DNA from: Temnothorax longispinosus
Taxonomy: Eukaryota > Arthropoda > Insecta > Hymenoptera > Formicidae
DNA: 64,000 nucleotides
Direction of reading: 5' to 3'
Assembly: GCF_030848805.1 (NCBI RefSeq)
Contig: NC_092360.1
Span: 5,828,001-5,892,000 of the forward strand
Below, one piece after another: positions 48,009 to 61,010 of the stretch. The first letter of the stretch is position 1. Every line of letters begins with the position of its first letter. Both the position numbers and the translations under genes were made by a program. Under the pieces are notes generated by a model. That model worked only from the letters and a program-made list of their open reading frames with translations, was not told the origin of the DNA and did no database searches.

Positions 48009-51000
48009 ATGTCGCACGATAATTTGGGATTTACATCGAGCACGGTGAGTGGACAGTCACACACGAGTGTCGTGTACGTCGGTTCTAGTTAAGGGCAGAT
48101 TTCAAATTTAAAAAACGTGTGCGAACGTGTGAGCGCGTGTGTTTACCACGCGATCGAAAAGAAATTTAAACTGTCCGTCAACAGTTCCTGTAACTGATTT
48201 GTTGGAACACAACTTATCAATTCACTCACGGAATTCTCCCGGAGAAGAGGGGGGGGGGGAGAACCGTGGGAGTGGGAGAGGGTATCCCTCGCGACACATT
48301 CTTCTATTTCTTCAGCGTCACCGTTGGTCGTTATCCTCGAAATCACTTAGCGTAAACGGAACACCTTCCTGGTATAAAATTGTAAACACACGCTCTTCTC
48401 TCCTTTTCTTGACGGTAAAAGCAGCGGAATGAAATGGAGCTGACGTAAACGGAGCTACGTTAGAAATGCAAATTTAATAGATAATAAGTACCTATTTTTT
48501 CTGAGAAAAATATAATTTGAGTGTAAATATATGACAGAAAAGTATGTCATGACAGGAACTAAGTTTTCCGAAATAAGATATGCTTCTTGCCTTGTTTATG
48601 CCTTTTAAACACATTGTCGCATAGTGTAATGTAATAGAACAATTTGTACAAATTTCCTCGCAATTATATCGTAAGAATGGCTTGCATACAACAAATTTGA
48701 GGCAACGTTTCTTTAACCCTAGACAGACTCACTGGGGTAATACGTTACCCCACGCGAAATTCAAATTCGCATCATTTCAGCCAAATTTTTGGTTCTTTGT
48801 TTTGTTTTTCGAAATTTTGTTAGTTTTTTTTTTACTACCGCAAATTGATGACTACTATCGTTTTCCCTATTAAACAATAAACAAAATTATCTATTATAAA
48901 GTTTTCTAAGAACATTCTGGAAATATTATACACGCGGTACAAGTTTGGGGTAACGTATTACCCCAGTGAGTCATTCACGTATGAGAAAAATAAGTGAGTC
49001 TGTCTAGGATTAAGATAATTTAAAAAAGGGCTTATGTTAAATAAAATACTACAACATAGCAGTAACACTCATGTGACATTAAGTAGATTTATAGGAAAAA
49101 GAATAATTCTGCATACAAAGCATATGTTTCTTGCAATTTGTCACGTTTCATTCTTTTCTTTCGTCAAAAATCGACATATGGATTTCATTTTACATAAAGT
49201 AGCGATGACACTGCGCACACGTCTAACGCGTATATATGAGAAAGTTTATCTGGGCATGCATAATGCAAGAAGAGATAATACTAACAAATATAAGTGAAAA
49301 TTGCTAAAAGTTATTTCGATAACATTTATTCAATGAAAAATTCTTTTTCTTAAAAACTACTTCAACACGTCACACATAATGTGCCAAAATACACTTAAAG
49401 TAGCCCGTTTTTGCAACTTTAATTGCAAAGTTGTAACGTGATAAGCATTAAAAAAGCTACAATTATTCTCATTCTTCATTTTTTTTAATTGAATAATGTA
49501 ACAGAACAATTTGTACGGATTACACTTTAGAGACAATGCGCGGAATAGTTTATGCTAGAGCAGCAATTAAAATCGCTCGTAGAGCGTGCTATACATGCGT
49601 ATCTTTTTTTATAGCGACGAACCGATTGCAGGACTGGGATAATAATAAGTCTGCATTGCATACTCGATATATTTTTGACTTTGCGATTGCGCGACGGATT
49701 CGATCATGAGCCGATCACGAGAGTGGAAAGTTTCTATCCATATTACACGAGCGAAAACTTTCGCACGACGAAAGGACAGTTTCGTTTGTTCGTTCGTCGC
49801 GTTGACGTGCGAAACGGCGACGTTGACGTTGTTACCGCTGTTTTTTTTTCCCCTCCACGCTTGCGTTCGCGTCAACGATAATTGGCGATTAGAATTGTTG
49901 CACAACGAGGAAACGCCGAATAAATAAACGAAGTGTTCTGACCGACTTGACATATCTCGCTCTCGCGTGGTGTCCTTCTCTTCGCGAGACTCTTTTTTCC
50001 AGAGACCCGCCTCTTTTTTTCTCCCGCGCTTTTTCTCCTCGCGCTGTCGAAGGCGACCCGGGTACAATACCTGTTCGATCAAGCGCGCACGATTATTCGA
50101 AAGTATCCGAATTGTTGTACTAAGTGTTCTAAAGGTTTTGCGCCTTTCCCTCATGTCGGCCTGTGTAAAATTTTCAGCGACCTTGCGAAATTGATTTCTT
50201 CTTGGCGCGTATTTTAGGGGAGGCCTAATTACGGAAACACTTAATATTGGACGTTGAAGGATTTTTTCCGGTGAATTAAATCAACATTACTTCGAGAGGC
50301 ACTTACTATAGAAATTTATAACTAGCATTTTGAAGCACAAAATAATAATGGTGAATTTTATCTTCATATTAAAAAAAAAACACAATTATTGTTATATACG
50401 CTCGAAGTTGGGATAATGATTAAATATATATTGAAGTAAAAATAACGCAAATATAATAATATAAATAAATATATGTTTAGAATAATGTAAATGTAATCAA
50501 GAGACACGGCAGTGTCTCGCGCCAAATACGCGCGGAGCGAGACCGACCGTGACTCATTTACGCGTCGCGACGGAATTGCGAGTACTCGAGATGTTGAGAT
50601 TAACATGTAACATTGCACATTTAAATCGGATGAATTCACAATAGCGTTACGTCACAACTTTTATCCATCCCGGAACGGAAACGCTGCACCCATCTGACCC
50701 ATCGTATCTTCCTCATCGATTATCGATAATAATTTCCCCTGCTACTTTTTTCAATCGTCTCTCTATCTTCGAACAAGACGGGACGTTCGAACCTTCGTTG
50801 GTACCGTAAATTTTGCACGACGTTTCAAATTTAACTCAGCACCTCTCCTTGCGCTATTATATTCTCGTTGAATTCTTTCGTAACACGAAACTTACCTTCA
50901 CAGTCGCGACAGTGTACCGCAATTATCAAGCACGTCTCCGCCAGTAATAATATTATCTGACATTAATGATTGCTCAGCCTATCATGATCCGTATCGGCTT

Positions 51001-52820
51001 GGTGTACCGGTTCTGCGAGTTGCTTTCCGCGATAACAATTTCGCACAGATTACTAATTCCTTGCCGCAGCGCTACCGATTCGCATTGATAAGGATCCGCT
51101 CAAATGTGTTTGTTTGCCGCGCAAAAATAAGCCGCACGAGAAAATCTCCCTTTCTTCGCGCGCGTTGCATTCTCTCGAGGCCGTATCGTAAAAGCGTGCG
51201 AGTACTGCGACTTCAAGAGACGGAAATCTACGAAAGAAAAGAAGGTCGTAAAAGCATCGCGCCGGATGTAACGCTGGAGAAATAAAAAAATCAGCGCGTG
51301 GCCGCGCGCGGCTGATTGAAACGGCCCGGGACAACTTGAAATTCTGCTCGAGATTACCGGTTTTTAATCTCGATCGGCACACTCGGCTCGTGTAATGAAT
51401 ATATATACGCTGCCGATTCACGCGCGTAATAACTCTCGCATACTGGATGCGATGAGCGATGAGCGATGAGCGATAGCCAATGAGAGCTCTGCTTTTTTCG
51501 GGTGTCATTGGAAAAGCAGAGTTCTCATTGGATATCGCTCATCGCTCATCGCGTTCAGTGTGTGAGGGCCATATAACGATCGGGTCTCTCTACGCGATTG
51601 CTATGCGCATCGCGGACGTTTAAGATCGGCCGCACGCCACGCCGGATCGGTACGTGGCTCCGGCTCTTTTGCTTTCTGGCGGAAGTGCTCCCTGTTCGCG
51701 CGTACACACCGAACGTAACGTCAAGGGCGAAATTGCCGTGAAACACGAAAAATCACGACGCAAAGGTAATCGGCAGTCAAAGCGCGTTTTACGCCGCGAA
51801 ACTTTTTCCGGTTCTTTGATATTTATTTCTTCTATTTTTTTTTACGCATTTTGTATCTACGGGAACGATTGTATGACTATTAAACTGTGTATACGTCTGT
51901 TTTATCACCTGTTTCCACTTGCTTCCGTCTATTTCCACTATTGTCTTCTTCGCTAATACGTGCACCCGCGGAAAATATAAATCGCGCGTGCTTTGAATTG
52001 CTAATCCTTGGAGGCCTCCGATTACAATTGCCCTCGACTTGCAATCGCGTAATGATATTGGAATGATCTCCCGAGGCGCAATGCCATAATTGCGATCGTT
52101 TCGAGGAAACGGAGCGTTTTCAAACTAGATGCGAATTGAATTCGCAAAAGAACGCTGCTAGATCAAGTACGGTGAAATAAATGAATAAATATGATGAGAA
52201 TGTACGATACGTGTGTGTCATGTTCAGGTTTAAATTAGAAACATTATTTGTTTTCATTGCCTTATTATATTTTACTATATCTTATTATATCTCATTATAT
52301 TCCGAGATCTAGTAGCGCCAAGTTTTTTGCATTAAATATATTTTTTTTTATACAATTAAATATTATATACATTCAAATATCTTTTATTATCTTGGTGGAT
52401 TTAAAAATTCACGAAAATGCGATCATTTTGATAAGCGATTTTCACACGCGTGTGGTCGAATGCGCGTAAACCCGATGAGAGACTCCGCGTCATTAGGTAA
52501 AACAACACAATTCCAAAGAGCTTTATCGAAAATCTCCTTTATCGAAAAAAAACTAACGTTATATTTACATTATAAATAAAAATAATTAATTTTTGTGGTG
52601 ATTCACCAAAGGTTAAAACTCGCCATTTGTTTAATAAATTTTTCTCCCGACCTTCTGATTTTTTATTTTGTTCATCTCCCACCTTCGAACTACAATCACA
52701 AGAAACTTTGATAAAGTGGAAAAAATGCGATTATATCAAGAGACACGGTAGTGTCTCGCGTCAAGTACGCGCAGAGCGAGACGCACCGTGACTCATTTAC
52801 GCGAACACACTAGTTGCGAG

Positions 52821-52852
<32 letters not shown>

Positions 52853-55800
52853 CACCGAACCGCTAATACAATTTTCATTGTGTAGAAATTACAATGTAAT
52901 TTAAAGCTCTACTGAGTAATTAGACGTGGAAACTAATTTTTTTACCCATTGTGTAATAGTGTGTAATGTGATTGCGTAAATAATCTGCCAAAACTTGAGA
53001 TATCTCGAAAACTTTGTGAACGTAGACGCGATAAATTATGACGTATTTGAAGTATTTTCGTGATAGCTGAGATACTATGAGCGAAACACGTACTTACTTG
53101 GAAAACCTTTGTACCCTTGTGCGGTGCGATGGGTGCGGTGATTTAAGATTGTTAAAAAGTATTCTGATAAGTATAAGCATGAGTTGACGGGTAACGGATA
53201 TTAAAAGATTAAAAGCACTCGAGTTTGTAAAGTATTTTCTTTCTATATCTCTCTAACGCGTACCTAATACATATACCTATAACTGGCCCACCGCAATATA
53301 GATTTCAGATAAAATATCATATTACTGTTAAATTTTATATATTATATTATAGAGGGTGTCCGGTAATTTTTGGGCCCAGTAGGGCTCAACACGGGTCCCG
53401 AATCCAAAATCTATAAGAACATCTATTGTGGCCTTCTTTGAATCCTCCAACTTTCATCTGAATTTTCCTTTAAAATATATTGTTCGGAAGACATTTGAGG
53501 TGGGCATTTAAAATGAGTCACCTTGTATGTACAAAATTAGATTTATATTGTATATATTTAACATATTTGCGCGTAGAATTATATATATATTCGGATGAAT
53601 TTCAGATTCTTGTACGTGTAAAATTAGAAGAAGTCGTAAGGAACTTTATAGAAATCAAATATTTGGAAACTAGAAGAATGCAGAAAAGTCGTAAAATTTA
53701 TTTTCAAATACTAAAATATAATATCAAACAATCAAACATTGTAGAATTGTGAACAGAAAAGTGCGGATAAAAATGTCGAGGGAATTTTTCAAATGCATTT
53801 TACGTTATCGCATTTTACGGTATTCTGATATAACTGTATTCTGATATGTCGCATGCAATCTGTTATATCAGAATTCAACGTAGGTCTTATTATTGATTAA
53901 TAGCGATTATCAACAATATTTATCACGTCATATTTACGTCATTTTGACGCCTTAACTTTGCCCGCCGTTATTTTATCTTTTATCGTACTCTAACTGAGTT
54001 CGTCGAATTTAACAGCAAACATATCAAGTTTGATTACTACTTAGTAACTTACGGACACGCGTTCCAACGCGTTACGGTTGAGGTAAATAACGTTTATAAA
54101 CGTAATAAAAAAAGCTAATTCTTTTTATTAGTACTTCTGGCATTCCTGTCCGTGCCAAAGGCAATCTCGTTCGGTATTTCGCAACTTTTCTGCGGTACGA
54201 ACAATTAGCACGCCTAGTAGAGCGTGCGCTAATCACGGAATTTTTCCGAACTCCGTAATATTCCGCCGGTTTTCTTCCGCGCTTAATCTCGTCACTTGTC
54301 CGATATCGAGAACTTAATGGCATAATCGTCTTTTTTTTTCCTTGATAGCGACAGGTAACATCCCGCAGCTGTTTCCGGACGTTGAAAGTTAACAATTGCA
54401 TTATAGTAATTATCATCGGCTTGCCGCATCGGGCTGATAATTGCTGGCGCGAAGAGTTAATAAAATTACGTGTCTATCTGTATGTTTAATTTTTTTTAAT
54501 ATTCGCACTGCGCACCATTAACTCTTTGATCTTATTGGAACCATTGGTTTTTAAAATTTTTTTGTTGAAGAAAGACATATTATACATATAATTTCTATGT
54601 GCACAAGTAGAGATCAAAAATTTGAATATACGTTTTAGTTTGGAGCTTAAATTAACTTTAAGCCCAGTAGAAATTAATTAATAACAATTTAGAAGTTTAT
54701 TTATGGATTAATTTGAAGTTCTGTAATAATAAGTTTTTATTTGTATTCGAAGAAATGTTGAACTTCTATATAGGATAATGTGATATAATATAAATCGTGC
54801 AGTGGCACAAATTCAATAAGGTGGGATGAATTATCGGAACGTTGAAAAGAATTCCGCTTTGATATCGCATAGATGAGTTATTTGCCGGTGATAATAAACA
54901 GCCGTCCGGGTGCTCCGACAGCGGTAAAAAGCAAGTAAATACACGCGCGAGTCATTGGAATTATATCCGAGATTCTCAAGTATAATACGAAAGATATGAG
55001 GTCTTATAGTATCGCAAATAAGTGAGTGGTTCTAACAGATGTGTTTGATAAAGAAATTTACATTTCGCGCCGGGTAGATAGGCAGAAGATATTCGAGCAT
55101 CCACCTGCCTTGACTAACAATGTTTACAGCCGTATGCCAATTTTTGTATTGATGCTTACGTAATAACTAAAACTCGATTTGTCATTAAACGTGATCATTA
55201 ATCGGGCGTGGAACGCGGGCACGTTCGCATAACGAGCACGTGTGACGTGACAACTACCGTGCGAACGTATGCGAGGTATGTACGTTGATGTAGATCGATA
55301 AAAAAAAGAGAGTATACAGTAATTGTAATCGTGTTTAAATGATTTATCGCCGCCGCTAATTGGCAACAAATATTTTATCTTTTTTTTACGGGGAAACATA
55401 TACAAGGACTTTGGCATATCGACATTTGCGTGTTTGTTGAGTGAGTTAATACTTTTCTCAGCAGTCATTGGTAACGTAAATAATGTGTAACGAGATAATC
55501 ATATTTTCTCTTTAGCGGTTGAATACGTCGTTAAACACGGCAATAACCGCTATTAATTTTTCGACGCGCGTAAATTGTATCCGAGTCGAGTAACTCTGTC
55601 GTTGTATGTACGTTTGTATCGCGAAACTAAAGAAATGCGAATCTCGGAATATTGTCTATATAGGTACTTTAAATGTGAAAAAACTGCACGCTATTATATT
55701 TACATCAATCTTAACGCGGTATAAATAAGAAGAACGCAAGATCTTTTATCTATATATATCATATATTTTGCGAGTATCGAAGAAAAAGAGATTTTATTTA

Positions 55801-58800
55801 TATATAAATAACATGAAATTAACCGTCATTAATTTTTCGACGCCCGTAAATTGTATCGAGTTTGAATCATAATTCTGCTATTGTACATTTGTATCGCGAA
55901 AACGAGGAAATGCAAATCTCAGGATTTTGTTTATATTTTAAATTAAAGCCTATACGTGGAAGAATGCACACTATTAGGTATATTTATATAAATCTTAACG
56001 CGATATAAATAAAAAGGCGCGACATATGTTATCCTTATATCTATGTATTTTGTGAGTATCGAAGAAAAAGAGATTCTATATCGCAAAAGAGATATATTAT
56101 CAGATATGATGTCGCGTTGTTGACACGTTTGAATATAGTGACAATGTTTTAATAGCTATCTATTTGCGAATCGGATACCCCTATTCTGTATTTGATTTTT
56201 AACGAATAGTATTGATACTATCTGAAGAATCTTCCACTATAATTCTCGATATAAATCGTGCATATCGCGATACATGTCATTTTGTAGGCGTGGTACTCTA
56301 TTGAAGGACGTATTAAACGGTCGTATCCGCGCATTATGCAATTTGTACGTTTGCATAGTGCGGCAAGAAAATTTCCCGTATTCGTCGCGTTACGACTTAA
56401 CAACTGCATATAAAAATGTACAAACCGCAGAGAATTATGTAGATGTCGGTCGACAATTTACACTTTAGGAGATTGGTCTTTTAAGTCGCAATTCCTATAC
56501 GGCTATGCCGAGAATTGACCGAGCGAATCTTCGACATTTATTGAATTCTTTAATTTACAAGTTCTCTTTTCACGCAGACCACAAAAAGCGCGCTTAAAAA
56601 CCGCGGAAAAAACCTAATTATTCGCGCGCACGATCAGATAAGCACTCGCTTTGCATGAAAATTGCCGAGGAAGAAAATTCGTTGACGATTTACATTTTAG
56701 AATCAGGAAGGAACTGATGTTTTTAAGTCACACTTTTATCATTACGCTGAAAATTTATCAAGTGGACATTTGATATTTATTGAGTATTTATTGATAATAT
56801 ATGAACTATATATTTATTGAATATATAATAGTTATTTGTGTAACAAGTGCTGTAAGATGGAAATTGGACGTGCGTCCACTCCGCACGTCCAATTTTCAAC
56901 TTAACATGCACGTGTGACATAAAATACACATATTTACTGAATTCTTAAATTTTTATGTAAGTTGTTCTTCACGTATTAGGCCACAAAAACTGTGCTTAAA
57001 CGTCGGAGGAATCTCGGTCATATATTCGAAATAGGTTCTCGCTTTGCACGAAAACCACTCGGGAAAAAATTTATCACTAGATAATTTACGTTTTAGGATC
57101 GCGAGGAGATTGGTTTTTCAAATCGCAATTTTTACGGCTATGCCAGAAATTGACCAAGCAAACGTTTATTGAATTCCTGAATTTACAAAGTTTTTCTTCA
57201 CGCAAATCACAAAAACTATGCTTAAAAGCCGCAGAAATCTATCCCAGTAGCAGAGTGACGTCAAATGATGTTTTAATGACGTCTAATTGACGTCTAGAGA
57301 CGTCTCTAGACGTCAATTAGGCGTCATCTTGCTACCTGGGTAACCATTCGCGCGTACAACGAAATAAGCATTCACTTTGCACGTAAATTGCTAAAAAGAA
57401 TTCGTTATTTATCACAATAGCGATAGAGCGACATTAACGCGCTAATATTAGACAATCGGTCGATTCAATTGACGGAAAAAGCCAGACGAAACTTCCTTAT
57501 TAAATTGCAATCTATAACCATTCATGTCGCAACAGCTGCAGGCGCGGAATATTACAGAATACTTCAAAAGCAATCGTTCGTGTGTTTACTTTCAAGTGAT
57601 TAATCAATGTGCAGCCGTGTGATATTTATGTTTTAATTGTTGAAGAAAATGTTAAAATTCTATATTTCTTACATTATGTCAGTGGAGTTCGTGAATTGCG
57701 ACATCGGTTTACATAAGTTTGTTGCTTGCAAGAACTTGCAAATTGCTCCAATTTGCGCGACTATAATAACACTGAAAACGCATAAAAATGCGACCTTCTT
57801 TTTAAATCATTCAGTAAATGTTTGCATATACACACGTACAGTGCATTCATCGGGCGATCGATAACATTCTACCGTAGCTGTTGCCTATAGAATTGTCATA
57901 ACTATTATTACACTTATGTGTACAATATATTACGGTGTGTTACGTGGCGAGTAGTAAAATCGGAATCAATGATCATCGGAATCAATGACGATATAACATG
58001 GTATATATATATATTGTCGAAGTATAAGTGGCATACGAACAATAGTTGCGATATATGATATGTGATATGCGATAAATACACAGTAAAAAATTGTGCGTAC
58101 ATAGCGGTCTATATGTTAAAATTTTCTTATGTTACTAAGATTTGATTATTTCAATGTAAAATTAACATACAATAGCTATATTGTCATTTTCTTAACATTT
58201 TCATGTGTTACATTTATGTCAACGTGATGTCATTTAAAAATTAAATATTATTTGGAGTTCTTTTAACACAATTATTTTAAAAAATCAACACGTCTTAAAG
58301 TTATTTTAACACATAAACAAAAGTAAATTTTCAAATAATCGTAAACTTTGACAAAATAATTAAATTTACTGAAATTAAATGTTTCTATTACACACAATTC
58401 AAGTAAAATAAGATATCTCGAAAACTGTCCAAAGAAAAATTCAAGATACGTCCAAAATTGTATTTAGTTTATATTTATATTTATTCTGATTGCATTTGAA
58501 GGAAAGAGAGCAGAAAAAAGTTTGTGCGTTATTTATACACGGAACAACCAAGAACTTCTACTATACATGTTATTTTATATGAACAAGGCGTTTATAGTTA
58601 TAAACGCGTGCTTTAATGAGAATATACATGATTTATAGAATAATATTTCTCTAAATAAATAAATATTTTAAAATGTAATTTCTGTGCGTATGTTCGCGCG
58701 CACGTTTTTTTGTAATTCAAATTTTGCTGATACCAACGATATTTTTGCAACTATAATATAAAAATAATTGTAAATACTTGTTTCTTCTGTACTTTAAGAA

Positions 58801-60165
58801 GTTACTGCAATTTACATAGTTCACTATTTGTTGCAGGATGCTCTGCAAGATCTGAAAAAATCTTCCTCATCTAAGGAGCGTCATGGGTGAGCACTTAATA
58901 TAATGAATTTTATAGAGAAATTAAGCCTTTATTTATAATGTACTTGATTTTACACGCATTATTTTTTAAGATTTTTTTTACTTTCTAATTTAAACGAAAA
59001 ATGTTAATGCTGCGATTTAAAATTAGTGTAGGAAAATATCATTACGTGAGTTATATTGATACTGACTGCTTTCATTATCATTGTATCTCAAACGTTTAAG
59101 CTTCAACTCTCCCTTGTCTAGCTTGTTTACATTGCAGCGTAAGTTTTGTATAAAAGTTGCATTTTTATAGCTACGGATCGAGCGAGAAGAGTGACGGCAT
59201 TTACGTCCTGGAACTCGAAGAGAAAAAGAAGAAGAACTCACATGAACAGGAAAATGATTATGACCCATATAAGTATAGAGTGGTGGAGCATCCGACTACG
59301 TAAGTATAATTAAAATACATTTTACGTCGTTTTATTTTATTCATAACGCGATTATATGAAGAATGGAAAGAATACACATATGTATATACTAAAATAAAAT
59401 TTTTTTAAAATATATATATAGAGAGGGAGGAAAGACGGGAGGTGGTGTATATTTCTGTTGTTAAATTTGTTATCGAAAATAGTGTTATTAGAACTACATT
59501 GAAAGATTAGACGCATTCTTCTTTGATGGAAAATTAGTAACCGTCTCTATCTAAAAATGATAGACGATAAATTAATATGATATCTTCAGACATTTGATAG
59601 TTTCGAAGACATGTAACGTGATATTATCATGATACAATCAAAAAAGGACATCTTCGATTGTACAGATATTGATGTAACATACGTTCTATCGTTTTTTATC
59701 ATTTTGATCAATTTGACGATAAATCTAGCGATAGGTTCCCTATGCTTGTCAATTTTTTAAAATTAATAAAGATTATGTAAGAGGCAACCGATTATCTCAC
59801 ATATTGCTGAATCGTAATCATCCAAACAGGATTTATTGGAACATCATCTGATTTATTAAAGAGTTAATCAAGATGAAAAACGATACTCATTCAAGGTGAC
59901 CAAGAATATTATGTAACTCTTATTATACTTCCCTCCCCCGCGAAATGACGTTTTCCTTATACGTGCCAATTGTCTTATTAGCATAATTGTCTGATTAGAT
60001 TGAATCAGATTGAAAGACTCGGTAAAATGACTTCTAACATCTTCTTGATGAAAACGTGGAATGCACGCTTATCATAATCAATATGATAATAATTATCACC
60101 ATTGCAAGGTTATCAATGACTCATATTATAATTATCAATAATTTATGCGAATATTTGAACGAATA

Positions 60166-60209
<44 letters not shown>

Positions 60210-61010
60210 CCTTATTGGTTTATTTACAACATCAGCAAATCCAGCAGTATGTAAAATTAGGAAATCTCGTGCGCAAAAGTGTTTTCTTTTTTGAAAGTCT
60301 ATTCAATTTAAATATTTTGCAATTTTAATGCAATTGCACACACTAATAGTTTGGCAAATGCTCGGTTTCTTTCAACATGGTTTCAACATGGTTTTTCAGC
60401 AATGCGGAAACCATGCTTCACCTGCTGAAGGGCAGTTTAGGTACCGGAATCCTCGCGATGCCGCGAGCTTTCTACAACTCCGGATACATTATCGGCTTTG
60501 TAGCCACGATCATCATTGGGTTCCTTTGTATATATTGCATGCGAATTCTCGTTCGCTCGGAGTACGAACTATGCAAGAGGAAAAGGGTGCCGTCCATGAC
60601 GTATCCAGCGACCGCGGAATCCGCTCTGCTCGAAGGACCGAGGTGCCTCAGACGGTTCTCCAAAGCTTCTATGTGAGTACGTTATGCTTTTTCCGATGTA
60701 ATTTTAAGAATTATATTTATTTTGTATTTCTGTTGTATTTCGCGTGTCGTTGCTGATAAAAATAGCTACACTTGATCATTAAATTATGGTAATAGTATCT
60801 AATTAAGTGTTATGTTGTACAATCGGTATCCGCGCGATATATTCTAATTGCAATAATAAGATCGTAATTAGAGATCAACTTTTAAATTACATATGTATTA
60901 TGAAAAACATGTTTTTCTTTCGCAGACATATAATAAACACCTTCCTATTGATATATCAGATGGGCACTTGCTGCGTCTACATAGTTTTCATTGCTAAAAA
61001 TCTGCAATTG
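48009..61010 (+). CDS. Proton-coupled amino-acid transporter, SLC36/pathetic-like (5' part)
   Basis: Exons 48009-48044, 58837-58886, 59171-59299, 60400-60672 and 60926-61010 join in frame to 191 residues. The gene then runs off the window (last donor GTGAGT at 61011). Residues ~1-70 are a charged cytosolic tail ('YDPYKYRVVEHPTTNAETMLHLLKGSLGTGIL' spans its end, with key block HLLKGSLGTGILAMP). Then come TM1 ('GTGILAMPRAF'), TM2 ('YIIGFVATIIIGFLCIYCM') and the start of TM3 ('INTFLLIYQMGTCCVYIVFIA'). G-x-G-I-L near TM1 is the substrate-site signature of the SLC36/AAAP family. Family members move small amino acids with protons at plasma or lysosomal membranes; Drosophila pathetic signals to TOR. 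The first exon, 12 codons across a 10.8-kb intron, is the least certain part. Confidence 0.82.
48717..49009. mobile_element. piggyBac-like MITE with TTAA target duplication
   Basis: Begins CCCTAGACAGACTCACTGGGG and ends with the inverted AGTGAGTCTGTCTAGGA, flanked by TTAA at 48713-48716 and 49010-49013. CCCTAGA ends and TTAA duplication are the hallmarks of piggyBac elements. The right terminus has drifted from GGG to GGA. There is no transposase, so it is non-autonomous. Inner inverted repeats (GGGGTAATACGTTACCCC and GGGGTAACGTATTACCCC) add secondary structure. Confidence 0.8.
50495..50590 (+). repeat. Dispersed repeat with GAGACAC hairpin, copy 2
   Basis: Begins ATCAAGAGACACGGCAGTGT with a 7-bp-stem hairpin and continues GTGACTCATTTACGCG. 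Homologous to 52734-52815 (+) and, in part, 13376-13408 (-). Confidence 0.65.
51442..51559. mobile_element. Palindromic MITE, GATGAGCGAT family
   Basis: Left ACTGGATGCGATGAGCGATG and right CATCGCTCATCGCGTTCAGT form inverted ends. Inner arms are CCAATGAGAGCTCTGCTTTT and AAAAGCAGAGTTCTCATTGG. The left arm carries an extra GATGAGC triplication. Confidence 0.65.
52734..52815 (+). repeat. Dispersed repeat with GAGACAC hairpin, copy 3
   Basis: Same family as 50495-50590: ATCAAGAGACACGGTAGTGT, then a GAGCGAGACG...CCGTGACTCATTTACGCG tail. The stem is GAGACAC/GTGTCTC with a GGTA loop. Confidence 0.65.
55540..56080. repeat. Diverged ~280-bp tandem duplication
   Basis: Two direct copies (about 55540-55800 and 55820-56080) share blocks such as 'attaatttttcgacg', 'cgtaaattgtat', 'gtttgtatcgcgaaa', 'aatcttaacgcg' and 'gagtatcgaagaaaaagaga'. 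Non-coding, within the transporter intron. Confidence 0.65.
56861..56895. other. Perfect 14-bp hairpin
   Basis: AAATTGGACGTGCG, loop TCCACTC, then CGCACGTCCAATTT. It is a short, perfect stem in intronic DNA inside the tandem-repeat block. It may be the relic of a palindromic element or a structured RNA; no other evidence of function. Confidence 0.5.
57243..57340. mobile_element. Palindromic MITE, GACGT-rich family, copy 2
   Basis: Left CCCAGTAGCAGAGTGACGTC and right GACGCC..CTTGCTACCTGGG around GACGTCTAGAGACGTC repeats. Same family as 4422-4532. Comparison with the neighbouring tandem units shows the empty site (CTAAYYATTCGCG), implying insertion at a TA dinucleotide. Confidence 0.7.
60166..60207. 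repeat. (TA)n microsatellite
   Basis: Uninterrupted TA repeat of about 20 units in the intron just upstream of the transporter's first membrane-segment exon. Confidence 0.9.

Larger units (their letters stand above)
56450..57415. repeat. Three diverged ~300-bp tandem units
   Basis: Direct units at roughly 56450-56730, 56730-57105 and 57105-57415 share 'gagattggt...tttttaagtcgcaattcc', 'acggctatgcc', 'attgaattc', 'cacaaaaa.c..gcttaaa' and 'ctttgcacgaaaa' blocks. Unit 3 carries a MITE insertion. Non-coding. Confidence 0.6.
48045..58836 (+). other. First intron of the transporter gene (10.8 kb)
   Basis: No other gene is supported inside. It holds a piggyBac-like MITE (48717-49009), two copies of a GAGACAC hairpin repeat (50.5 and 52.7 kb), a MITE at 51442-51559, a (TA)n tract at ~52820-52850, tandem diverged repeats at 55.5-57.4 kb and a MITE at 57243-57340. 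Regulatory elements may be present but I cannot point to a specific one. Confidence 0.5.

Noticed and set aside
49609..50194. 181-codon minus frame and overlapping plus frames
   Set aside because: Low-complexity Arg/Glu-rich peptide in intronic DNA, mirrored by open frames on the other strand; no recognisable domain.
53353..53440. Possible transposon remnant (GGGTGTCCGGTAATTTTTGGG)
   Set aside because: No partner end or coding remnant found; too little to classify.
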